64,000 nucleotides of DNA from Gautieria morchelliformis. Lineage: Eukaryota > Basidiomycota > Agaricomycetes > Gomphales > Gomphaceae. Under the pieces are notes generated by a model. That model worked only from the letters and a program-made list of their open reading frames with translations. It was not told where the DNA came from and ran no database searches. The stretch is taken from the NCBI GenBank assembly GCA_015179125.1, contig WHVA01000046.1, positions 299,494 to 363,493 on the forward strand, in the 5' to 3' direction. The translations under genes were made by a program, and so were the position numbers. This document shows, piece by piece, positions 1 through 10,366 of this stretch (position 1 is the stretch's first letter; the number at the start of each line of letters is the position of its first letter).

Positions 1-2
1 GC

Positions 3-1466
3 GACCATTACCCCATCGACACGACAATTGACCTGAGCACTGTAGGTAAACCAGACACCCACGGATTCAATTACCGCCAGGTTGATTGGGGGGAATATAA
101 CGAGGCGCTGGCAGCCAGATTGAGGGAGGATATACCAGACCCAGCACCGACATGCGCACAACAGTTCAGGCACAAACTAAGTGCGCTGACGGTAGCAATC
201 ATAGAGACGATGGAGGAGATCATACCTAAGACTAAGCCATCCCCCTTTATGAAGCGCTGGTGGTCACTAGAACTAACCCAGCTCCGTACAGAGGCGAGGC
301 GGATGGGGCGACAATCATATGCCCACAGGGCAGACCCATTGCATCAGGCGCACGACAGCTACAAGTCAGCCAGAAACAAATACGCAAGTGCGATCGAGAG
401 GTCCAAAAAGGAACACTGGGAAGACTTCTTGGAAGGTATCGATCAGAAAACAGTTTGGACAGCTCACAGGTATGCGTCTGCAGATGCTTCGGACAGAGGA
501 CAGACACGAATCCCTACCCTCGTGGCCAAACGTCAGGATGGAACCAAATGGGTGGCAGACACGAATGACCAAAAAGCCACAATACTGTTCGACACATTCT
601 TTCCCAAATACGACCATGCAAGTACACAGACCCCAGCTGGCCACAACTACCCACCCGAAGCCTTCTCGTTCACACCTATTATGGACGAGCAAATTGTCCA
701 GGCAATAGATAAACTCAATCCTTTCAAGGCACCCGGCATGAATGGAATCCCGAATGTGCTGATCAAACAGTGTGCTGACACGCTCATCGGGTACCTGGGC
801 CCCCTTTTCCGAGCCACCTTCAGCCTTGGAGTGTACCCAGAACAATGGCGGGACTCCATCACCAGAGTCCTGCGAAAGCCAGGGAAATCGGAATACACGG
901 CACCAGGTGCCTATCGACCCATAGCCCTGCTTGACACCATTGGGAAAGTGCTGTCCTCGTGCGTGGCCGAAGATTTGGTAAAAATGACAGAGCTCAAGCA
1001 CCTCCTGCCCAATAACCACTTTGGCTGCAGGCCTGGCCGCACCACCGCTGATGCCATACATTACACGGTCAGCGCTGCAAAAGATGCCTGGAGGAGGGGA
1101 AGAGTCATGGGAGTGTTGTTCCTAGACATCAAAGGCGCTTTTCCCAGCATCGTTCTAGATAGGCTAGTTCACAACATGCGTCAAAGGGGGATTCCACAGG
1201 AATACACCAGCTGGATACAAAGGAAGGTCGAAGGGCGACGCACGGTGATCAGCTTCAATGATTTCACGGCACCGATGGTAGAGATAACAAGGGGAATGGA
1301 TCAAGGTTGCCCATTATCTGCTATAGCGTATCAATATTACAATGTGGACCTCCTGGAAATAGTGCGCCCGAAGAAAGGGGAGGACACAGTGGGGTTTGTT
1401 GATGACACGACCCTCATGGCGGAAGGGCGGGATCTATGTGAAGCCTTCGATAAGCGCGGGATATGA
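3..1466 (+). pseudogene. LINE ORF2, part 1: endonuclease end and reverse transcriptase
   Basis: This open frame holds the last residues of the endonuclease (DHYP at the window edge), a linker, and a reverse transcriptase. Visible RT blocks are FKAPGMNGIP, GAYRPIALLDTIGK, FGCRPGRTTADA, VLFLDIKGAFPS, MDQGCPLSAIAYQYY and the catalytic box GFVDDTT, which replaces the usual YADD. The frame is open from position 3, so the first ATG at 120 is internal. The frame ends at 1466, and the thumb continues in another frame from about 1463. Comparison with the minus-strand copy places an indel in the codons after the AFDK motif, so this is a frameshifted pseudogene. Confidence 0.88.
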
Positions 1467-3133
1467 TGACGAGGAGGGGAGGAGCCCTGGACTGGGAAAG
1501 AACACATGAGTGCCAGTTCGCTGTCGAAAGATTTGGGTTAATGGGACTTACCAGAAAACGGGAGAAGGAGCCCGCCAATGCCAAAAAGTCCAGACCCATG
1601 CCTAGGCCATCTATCACAATTGACCGCCACACAATTACGCCAACCACGACACACAAGTTCTTTGGGCTCATGCTTGATCAGGAACTAAGATTTAGGGACC
1701 ACGTTAACTATGTGCTCGCGAAGGGCGACAGGTTCATAAACCAGTACAGAAGGCTAGCCAGGCCGTCGAAGGGGGTCACAGCAAGACATATGCGAAAATA
1801 CTACTTAGTGGTAGCTGTGCCTAAGATGTTGTACGCCGCTGATGTCTTTCTCGTACCAGGCGTCGGTCAGACCAGAGGCACGAAGGGCCATATAAACAAG
1901 CTTGCAAGAATACAAAGACAAGCTGCCCTTTTTATTACAGGCACTATGAGAAGTACAGCTAACGACCTGCTAGACGCGCATGCCAATCTGCTCCCATTTC
2001 CCTTGCTGGTGTCGAAGATCATCCACAGAGCCGCCACACGAATGGCCTGCCTGCCCGATGCCCACCCTCTTGCACCCAAGATCCATCGAGCCGCTAATAG
2101 GTATGTCAAGCAGCACCGTGCCCCGCTGCATGAAATCATGCATGCGTACAACCTGGACCCAAGCCACATGGAGAAAATCCGACCAGTTGTATTCGGCCCC
2201 AAGTGGGAACCGTCCTTCAAAGTCATTACTCCCCACCAAAAGGAACAAGCAATTGAGCAGGTCAAGGCCGACGACGCGGAGATACAAATCTTCTCAGACG
2301 GATCCTGTGTTGATGGAGGTGTGGGGGCGGCGGCGGTACTGTACAACAGGGGCATTGAGGTGAAGGTGGTTAGGCTCTACCTTGGGCCGGAAGAGGAACA
2401 CACCGTGTTCGAGGCGGAATTAGTGAGTGCGGCGCTCGGGGCGAAGCTGTTCAGCACCGAAAGGCAAGCACGATACATGTTCGCGGCTGATAACCAGGCT
2501 GCGCTGTGGACAACTAGGAGAGAAAAACCTATCTCGGGTCAGTATCTAGTGAACGCACTACACAGGCAAATGGAGGGTGTACTCAGTCGACAGCCGGACG
2601 CCAAAGTGGTTATGCGGTGGGTCCCTGGCCATGAGGGCGTACGAGGAAATGAACGAGCGGACGAGGAGGCCAAGAAGGCAGCCAGGGGGGACTCCAGCCA
2701 AGAGACCCTCATACCTTTGGAGTGCAGAGGAGAAATGCCGATCAGCAGGGTGGCGGAGCTGCAGAGGTTCCAAAAGGAGCTCAAGCGAGAAGCAAAAGCT
2801 CTGTTTGCTGAGTCCCCGCACGCTCGCACTGCTCATAAGATTGACCGATCGATGCCATCTGCAGCATTCGCCAAGCTTAGCGCTACGCTGCCACGGAGAC
2901 ATGCCGCCATACTAGTCCAGCTCAGAACCGGACACGTAGCTCTCAACAAACACCTCGCGACGATTGGGAAAACGGCGTCGCCAATGTGCCCGACATGCGG
3001 GCTAGCGGCTGAGACTGTGCACCACTATTTGTTCAGGTGCCCGAGCTATGTGATGCAACGGCGGGAGGCAGCCAAGGAGCTGCAAAGGGGAGCGAGCATA
3101 GCAGCGTACTCCTGGCCAGACCCAAGGCCATGA
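1463..3133 (+). pseudogene. LINE ORF2, part 2: RT thumb, RNase H, zinc-binding tail
   Basis: This is the continuation of LINE ORF2 in a shifted frame. The RT thumb comes first (GLMGLTRKR, FFGLMLDQELRF, PKMLYAADVF). RNase H follows with its acidic residues in FSDGSCVDGG, FEAELVSA, AADNQAALW and GNERADEEAKKAA. The tail has CPTCGLAAETVHHYLFRC, the CX2C...HX4-5C finger found after RNase H in many LINEs. The frame stops at 3133, but similarity to the other copy continues to about 3246 in another frame (PKAMKPLFRYIQ), so there is a second frameshift near the C-terminus. Confidence 0.87.
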
Positions 3134-3449
3134 AGCCTCTGTTCAGGTATATACAGGGCACGAGGAGGTTCGAGAAAATATACGGCGACCTAGCACTTCC
3201 GGAGGAGGAAGAAGGGGCTACGTCCAGAACGGCAAAGGGGAGATAGAGCGGAAGAGAAGCGAGGACACGCATACCCCGCCCACCCAGGCACGGACATGCT
3301 CAGGGCTTCGCCTAATGAGCACAAGTAGAGACCGATAAGGAAAGGCTGGATAGGAACCAGTGTTGCGACCAGCTCTTTGTATGACTTGTCTTACATAGGG
3401 CATTGCCCCAAAAGACAATAAATGGGATTATAAAAAAAAAAAAAAAAAA

Positions 3450-4282
3450 GGCTCAGTCAAGGGTCAGGGAGGTCAGGGGAATGCAGGGTTGATGGCAAGT
3501 GCCAAGCGTTGGCCCTGGCTGCAGACTAGAATAGTATAATACTGCCTCACTGGCATTGGGGGTCCTTAGACTTTTCTCTTTGGATTTCCCCTTGTCAGGT
3601 GAGAAACCCTCTCTTGCATATTCTGTTCATTTATGTATGTACTTTGGATTTCCCCTTGCGAGTTGTGTGGTAGTGCGATCTCCACAGCACTGGAGACATG
3701 GCCAGATCTCCTGACTTGGAAAATCTACTGGAAATTCTGAGGAGATTCCACATTTCTTCAAAAATTCCCAGTCCAAAAAATTGGATTAAAATTTATTGTT
3801 TTGTCAGAGTTTTTTTGGCTTCAGGAGATCCTTCAAAAATTGTAAATTATCTGCCCAAAATCTTCAAGAAACACTCAGGGAACAATGAGTTTCCTCCTCT
3901 AGGAAACTAAATATTTAATAAAGTTTCCTCAATTTGGAAATTCTATAAAATAGTTGGTTTCCTGAATATTTTACAAGGAAACTTTGTAGAAATCAGGGTT
4001 TTAGAATGTCTTAACTAGGGAAACTTTAGTAAATATTTAGTTTCATGGAAGAGGAAATTCAATGTTTACTGAGCATTTCTTGAAGATTTTGAGGTGATAA
4101 TTTTACTATTTTTGAAGGACTCCTGAAGCCAAAAAACTCTCACAAAACAGTAAATTCTCATTCAATTTCCTGTACTGGGAAATTTTGAATAAATCTGGAA
4201 TATCCTCAGAATTTCCAGTGGATTTTCAGAGTCAGGAAATTTTGCCATGTCTCCAGTGTAGCTAGCTAGGTTTGCCCTTACA
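3450..4282 (-). mobile_element. Truncated chromovirus-family LTR with nested MITE
   Basis: Outside the MITE at 3688-4258, this stretch is the reverse complement of the LTRs at 55636-56115 and 61399-61881. It has the duplicated TTTGGATTTCCCCTTG motifs and the terminal GCCCTTACA at 4274-4282. The U3 end is missing because the LINE poly(A) directly precedes 3450. The next 13 bases (GCAGAAAAGTCTC) match the sequence just inside the 5' LTR of the full element at 61386-61398, so this was once the 5' LTR of a minus-strand element. Confidence 0.82.
3688..4258. mobile_element. Fold-back MITE of about 571 bp
   Basis: The A+T-rich insert begins CACTGGAGACATGGC and ends with its exact reverse complement, GCCATGTCTCCAGTG. 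The complementarity continues with mismatches almost to the centre: TTGGAAAATCTACTGG near the left end pairs with CCAGTGGATTTTC near the right. The whole element is therefore one long imperfect hairpin. It has no credible ORF. It interrupts the LTR motif GATCTCCAC. A 3-bp duplication is possible (CAG left, TAG right, one mismatch), which would fit a CACTA-like source, but this is weak. Confidence 0.8.
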
Positions 4283-4324
4283 GCAGAAAAGTCTCCTGTA
4301 AGGGCAACTCTAGCCGGCTGTGGA
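4283..4324 (+). repeat. Inverted LTR terminus after a 14-bp internal stub
   Basis: Directly after the LTR end at 4282 come 14 bases of internal element sequence. A second LTR terminus (TGTAAGGGCAACTC, from 4297) then follows in the opposite orientation. Similarity to the LTR fades after about 28 bases. The result is two LTR ends head to head with a primer-binding-site stub between them. Confidence 0.6.
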
Positions 4325-4871
4325 TTTGATTTGAGGACACTGTTCGAAGACAGAGCTTCAATGACCTAAATTCTTGCCCTGATTTGCCCTGCAGTGCTGG
4401 ACAAGGAATTACGCCTGGTATGCGATATGATGATTTTGGTGCCAGCCGCCCTTCGGTTGCTGTGTTTGAGCCTGCACCTGGTGTGCCAAGTCAGCGGAAG
4501 AGTCAATTCAGGATTGGAACACTGTTGGGCCAGAAGGAAAAAGGTTCTGGGGGACACCGCCAGTATGCATCAATGGCAATACCTGCTTCGCGGACCCATG
4601 AGATAAGCTTCAATGCTTTTGCAGTGCAAGTCACTACACCATCTTTGTTGGAGAGGTCATTATCACAGCATGGACTGAGTATGTCTTCCTGCCGCCCATT
4701 AGATGATATTGTTCCTCAAGAACCAGACTTTGTTGCTTATCGTTATCTGTTGAAAGATGAGTGGCTGGATCTGTCGAGGAGTTGGGTATCTCATTAGTCG
4801 TCTTTGTGGATTTCGGCGGTGGTGTAGCCCCCGCAGTAGTATGCAGAGCTCCAGGAGAGTTGGGGCTAGAG
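4325..4871. other. No recognised gene; one unidentified ORF
   Basis: The only long frame here is 4384-4797 (+). It begins within a unique-looking stretch and contains RYDDFGAS and RPLDDIVPQEPDFVAY. I do not recognise a family. It may be an exon of a decayed transposon gene, since elements lie on both sides. Nothing else is visible. Confidence 0.3.
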
Positions 4872-5385
4872 TGTTACAATACTATCCTTCATGACCGAGC
4901 TCGGGGGCAAAACCCGAGGCAATGTCCTAGGTTACAGGGTGAGGTTCTGATAGGGAGGTCGGAGAGGGACTTGGCTTCAGCTTATGTGCTGCGCTGACCC
5001 TACGTACGAGTCCCAACTTCGGAGGTAAACGAATAAGAGGTGAGCTTTGGCTTAAGAGGCGAAGACTTAGAAACTAGCTAAGGATCAAAGGGTACGATAG
5101 TTGATTTTCAGACTGAAGAATACGAATGCATACAGGGGGTTTATATACGGGCGAGGGTAAGGGTCAGGGGCAAGCATATGCGAGGGAATCAGGGCGAGGT
5201 CAATATACAAATGATGCATGATGGAATGGGATCAGTAACTAAGGGGATTTGGGCATGGGATCAAGGTTGGATATGAGCTCGGGCTCGGGCTCGGGCTCAG
5301 GCACAGGCTTAGAATCACAAGTACTCGGGCACGAGTATCACAAGGCTCAGGCTCGGAAAAAAGGTTGTACTGGTAAGTAACCGGC

Positions 5386-5854
5386 TGTCAGGGGAACACC
5401 AATCACACACTGTGTATGATCGCACTGTGTATGATCGCACTGTGCATGGTTCCACTGTGCATGATCGCACTGTGCATTATCACACACTGCATCATCGCAG
5501 CGTGTTGTTGGTGGCCCCTGAGCTTCTCCTAGCCTTTAGCATCCTTCTGTCTTGTGTTCCGTTTATTTCCCTTCCTGTTCTGGCCCCTTCTGACATCATT
5601 CCTTCCTTATCTGTCCAGCCCTGTTATCGCTGGCATGATTGCTTATGTAACTCGGGCATTCGGTGATCGGGCTAGCATGCCCGCGTTTGCTTATAGTCGT
5701 AGTTAGGTGGCGAAGGGGTTCCTTAGAGTTTTCTCTTTGGATCCCCCTTCGCCAGGTATGTCTATGTCCTGTATATAGTTCTCTATCTCACTTTGGAACC
5801 CCCTTCGCCAGTTCGCCGCTTGAGTGTAGAGTGTCTGCCTAGGTTGCCCTTATA
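5386..5854 (-). mobile_element. Nested solo LTR, divergent relative of the chromovirus LTR
   Basis: This LTR starts TGTCAGGGGAACACC and ends GGTTGCCCTTATA. It has the same inner layout as the chromovirus LTR on the minus strand, including TTAGAGTTTTCTCTTTGGAT and a duplicated CCCCTTCGCCAG block. It is flanked by a perfect 5-bp duplication, CCGGC, at 5381-5385 and 5855-5859. The intact empty site (AACCGGCCAAAGG) is preserved in the related LTR at 63010-63022, which shows this was a clean insertion followed by LTR-LTR recombination. Confidence 0.85.
5409..5503. repeat. 15-bp tandem repeat (about six copies)
   Basis: Units resemble ACTGTGTATGATCGC and ACTGTGCATGATCGC and become less exact to the right. 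The array lies close to the start of the nested LTR. The chromovirus LTRs have an unrelated 18-bp repeat at the same relative place. Confidence 0.8.
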
Positions 5855-5879
5855 CCGGCCAAAGGCAGGGGTCCTTACA

Positions 5880-8800
5880 TAGAAGAAGACATGACCTCCC
5901 GTGTCCAAGAGGGACGGATGCCTGCCATCTGTTGAAAACCTCACATCAGCACCCCGTCTACGGAGGAGAGGAGAGGAAAAGAAGGCGATGTGAAGAAGAG
6001 GTGGCAAATGAGGAGAAGGGGAGGGGGGAGGAGGCAGAGAAAATGAATGAATCAAAACAAGAACAAGGCTACTTACCCGCTGCACCCACCATCATCGCAA
6101 CCACCCACGGCCCCGCTCGACACTGCCACCACACACCTTGTCTGTGCATGAGTGAGTGGATGTTCTGGATAGTCCCTATGCTGACCTACCATTTTCTGTG
6201 TGCTGGTGGGGTGTAGGGTGTACACCCGTAGGTAGGTACTGCGTGAGTCAAACGTAGGCAAGCACCAAATAGCGCTGCGGAGTTACATATCCTCTCATTC
6301 ATAACACCCCACCACCAACAGTACTATCCGGGGACAGGAGGTTAAACTTCCATGTAGTGAAGTCAACATGCAATAAAGTCTCACTATATATGTAAAGTTG
6401 CGACAAGCAGGCACCAGTCTCAGGCTCTCATTTAACCCCACTACTAGTAATGCCATAATGTCACCCTATGGCCACCAGCACCCATGATGTTGTCAGGATG
6501 TCATCACTCGCACCTCTGCTTCTTTCACTTACCTCAGTTCACAACAACCAGGGACATATCCACTATTGTATCTCTGCATCCCCATATCTACTCCTGTACT
6601 TGAGCGATAGGATTTCATCAGATGAGTGACCTTTTTGCATTTCACACCTGCTCTGTCTAACTCTAGGCCTTGCATGAGCACACCTTGCAGCAAGAGATGT
6701 AAAATTAAAATCCTTGTAGACAACAAAATGGTAATGTGAGACTCTGACAGATGCTTGGCGGGTCAGCATGACACACAACCTAGCCAAAGCTCACAAGCTT
6801 TTGGCTAGGAGGATAATCATAATGGTTATGCAATACAGCATATATGAGTATATAATATACATTATAAGAGTATTAATAACAACATATAGGAATATACAGT
6901 AATATTTATAAGGAGAATAATAGATGTTATTAGAATATTCTGTATATGTTTAAACATCTCGGAGATATATATACATATGAGAGAGTATCTGACTACAAGA
7001 TAGAATAACAGATAGTTGGATAGATACTTCTAATAGATATGAGTAGGAGTATTAGTATGACTAGTTATAATGAGAGAGTATTAGACTACCATATGGAGTA
7101 ATAGTAGTTGTGTAGATATTTGTAATATATATGAATAGTTATAATGATATAGTGTATATTAAAAGTGGGTAGAAAAAATAAGAAGAGGCGTAAAAATCAA
7201 AAGAGGTGTTCTTGTCAGCGGAGCGGCCGCTCGGGGAGGGACAAAAGAAAATTTATTTATAGCCCAACAATAAGATTGGCATATACTTTGGTCCTCTTCT
7301 TTTCTATAATCTGAGAATAAAATGGGTGAAGCTACAGGTAATAAAAAGTTGTGAGCATCCGCCCTAGGTCGTGCATCATGCCAACATGGCAAGCACAACC
7401 CGAAGTATTGGTCACCCATGCCTACAACCACCCATAGCCACCCATGTCGGCACATACCCAGGCACACATGGTTCCATTTTTGTTGCATGTGCAAATTAAT
7501 ATGTGTGCATTTTGGCTGCCATATGTAAGTAATACTGGCACATTCACCCCTCCTACTGTGTTATTCAAATTATTGGATCCAACTTCACTTGGCCTGGATG
7601 GTTGTCTGCAATGAAACTACATTTCCAGGATTGGGAACCTTGTCACTGTTCCTGGACCTGTCCCAAGCAGCCAATGCAGTGGGCGCAAAAGCTCTTCAAG
7701 GGCTGGCAAGTGGTACCAATAGGGTGTCTCACAAAGGTGAATTTGCCATGACTTCGGTCACTAAATCAATGTGAATTCCAATGTGAACTGGGGAGTTCAA
7801 ACATGATTTCATGACTGAATTCACTCCGAATTTGGCTCCTTCGTGAAACCCCCCTCTCTATACCTGTGAATTTAACAATGAGCCAGCTTGCACGGTGTAC
7901 CAACGGCATGATGGCAGTTGTAATATTACATAATTACATGCCCACTCTCCCACTGTGCAAACGACTGCTATGTGCTGCCCACAAGCACGCTAGGATGCTT
8001 TGGCACATCCATCGTCAGGCCAACAAAGACGAAAGCAGCTGGGGCATTTGTAGAAACCTGATGGCTCAGAGGATATGTCAACTAAGTATCTGTAGTACGG
8101 TACCATCTCCAGCATCTCTGGAATCCTTTGAGCCCCCCCAACCACCTTCGCCTTCATCATCATCATCTCCACCTCCGTCATCGCCTTCATCTTCACTGGC
8201 ACATTTTTCATTGTCCTCACCCTCATCATTGTCATCGGCGACTCATCGCCCTCACCACCATGATGTGAAAGGACCAGAGAATCTCAAGATAAGTTTATAG
8301 CCCCACTGGGTTGCCTTAAGGCTTCTAATCTTTGATGCCCCACTCTCAGCTTGAGTTTTGCCACCATTCATACCTGATCATCACATCATGAGGCACTGTG
8401 GGATGTGGAACGGTGCTGGGACAGGGGGCCGATGCATACATCGCAAATATGACAGATTGTGACTTTTTCTTTCATTGTGAGTGCTGCACAAATTAGCTAG
8501 CTAGACAAGGCAGGGCCGTTGCGCTCTCAGCAGCATTCAATTGTAGTCTGTGCTGTACTCACCATGCACATCATCTTCACCTTATTCATTAGCGCACGTG
8601 TTCCTCCTTGCACTCTCGCTGCCACTGCAGCCAAAGCTGGTAAGCTTGTCTTTCTTCTTCGCCATCACCATGTGCAGCATCAACTAAACTACAGGCAGTC
8701 AGTTCATAGACCTGAACAGCACCCAGTATACATCTACCTGGTTCTATGCCAAGAGTCAAGGGTCGACATTCCCGCAGCTGGAGCATGGCACTGTGAGTCA

Positions 8801-9571
8801 TCTTTTACATTCCCAGCCCACTGCACCCATTAATATTCTCCTTGACCTCACCTTACAGTCCATCCCACTAACCGCCCTCCCCACAGCAACCAGCTGTCAC
8901 CTCTTCGTGTACTATTTTTAACCCCTTCAAGGAAAAGATCTCGTGTTGTTGTACTGGGCCACTCATTGCGGTGATGACCTCGTTGTTCACCCTTATTCCC
9001 TGTAGCTTATATATGTATTAATATGTATATGAATATATGCATTACTATTTTATCATGTATGTATAGCCTAATTAGAGGCAATTGAACCCACTCAACGTCC
9101 AACTACTGGGTGACTATGTATCTCGCAAGAATTCAAGCAGCCGGGGTCAACACACCTTGCCGGACTCAGGAAAGGTCATATGGCCGCATGCTCACATACA
9201 ATAGAGAGGTCTTGTTCTCAGACCCAGGAATGCTGCACTATTTAGGTATCGTGGTTGGTAGACATATATTACTTGATTTGCAATGAGGAGAGGTCTCCTC
9301 ATTGCTAAAACATGCTATTTCCTTATCTAAATACATGCCGTCGTGGCCCAAATATCCTGGGCCTTAGTGAAGTCTGAGTCAGGAGGGTGAGCATGGGAAT
9401 GGGAGAACGTGAACACGGGTGAGGGGGAGTGCGGCATTGTGAGTACAGGTGTCTCAGGGGTGGGAGTGTGAGTGTGAATCCCAATGTAAGAATGCAAGTG
9501 AAAGTACAGGAGATCCAGAGCTTGTGTTGGGATGTTACACCGCTGTACCTCATCAACGAGCCTGTAGGTGA
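5880..9571. other. Gene-poor stretch with simple-sequence patches
   Basis: I recognise no gene here. About 6820-7170 is very A+T-rich (ATATA-type strings). At 8130-8240 an acidic or serine-rich triplet run (TCATCATCATC and similar) is open in several frames on both strands, which makes its ORFs unreliable. The stretch 9370-9500 is a G-rich GAGTG-type repeat that recurs at 34270-34400. ORFs at 7866-8300 (+) and 5932-6216 (+) have no family features that I recognise. Confidence 0.4.
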
Positions 9572-10366
9572 TAGTGATGGGCACGGCTCAGCCCAGGCCA
9601 TCTGCCGAGCCAGGCCGAGCCAAACCAGGCCCAAGCCATTGGCACATCCGGCTCCAGGGCCTGGCTCAGGTTTTGACAGGCCAGAGCCGAGCCAGGAAGC
9701 CAGGGCCTGCGGGCACTTAAATCCAGGATCTTCGGTCGCCGAAAAGGACATCTGTGCTCTGATACTGGCACGTACATAAGCAGTTTTTCATGATATGTAG
9801 TGTAGTTACAGTGGTCTTAAACCTTACTCCCTACCCACTTGCCATCTGTTGGAGTTGCAAACCGCAGCGCCCGAAGCCCCTGATTAGTCAGCAGGTCATT
9901 ATTGACCGTTTTAGGTCTTGCGCGGTCGCAAGACATTCTTTTATTCCCCTTTATTGCAAGTCTTATTGTTCTCATGAAATTATAAGTAGCTATTGTCATG
10001 TAAAGTCTCCCTCAGTGGTTTGACACCGTGCAAACACTGAATTGATTTGTCGTCGTATAGTCTTGTTTTTTTTTTTTTTTTTTTTTATATCCAATTTATT
10101 GTCTTTTGGGGCACGGCCCTATGTAAGACGCATGTACATATCCCCGGTCTACATGTTTTCTGTCCAGCCTATCCTTCTCGATCTCCACTTGTGCTCGTCG
10201 GGCTGTGCCCTGAGCATGTCCGTGCCTCCGGTGGCGAGGTGTGTGTGTTGTGTCCTTCTCTACTGCTCTACATCTACGTCCTCCTCTTCACTTGCTTCCC
10301 TCTCCCGCTTGGCCTGGTTTAGGCTCTCCCATCGATTCGCCGGGTCCTTGATCGCTTGTCTTCTCC

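Larger units (their letters stand above)
1..3449 (+). mobile_element. LINE (non-LTR retrotransposon), 3' part, cut by window edge
   Basis: This is the 3' part of a LINE that codes for endonuclease, reverse transcriptase and RNase H. The first codons read DHYPID, the end of an APE-type endonuclease, so the 5' part lies outside the window. The element ends in AATAAA at about 3414-3419 and an 18-base poly(A) tail at 3432-3449, typical of target-primed reverse transcription. A second copy of the same family lies on the minus strand at 10066-16744. The poly(A) tail abuts an LTR remnant (from 3450), so this LINE appears to have inserted into that LTR. The coding part carries frameshifts and is dead. 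The layout fits fungal Tad1-like elements, but the clade was not tested. Confidence 0.9.
4872..5879. mobile_element. Solo LTR of a second family (TGTTAC...TTACA), interrupted
   Basis: The sequence 4872-5385 plus 5860-5879 aligns along its length with the LTR at 62487-63034. Both start TGTTAC and share blocks such as CTTCAGCTTATGTGCTGCGC and GGTAAGTAACCGGC, and both end in CTTACA. The copy is split by another LTR at 5386-5854. The outer flanks TAGAG (4867-4871) and TAGAA (5880-5884) look like a 5-bp target duplication with one change. Short GGGCTC/GGCTCG repeats lie near 5278-5300. Confidence 0.82.

Noticed and set aside
8105..8300. Serine/proline-rich gene
   Set aside because: Triplet repeats make both strands open, and there is no conserved start or domain.
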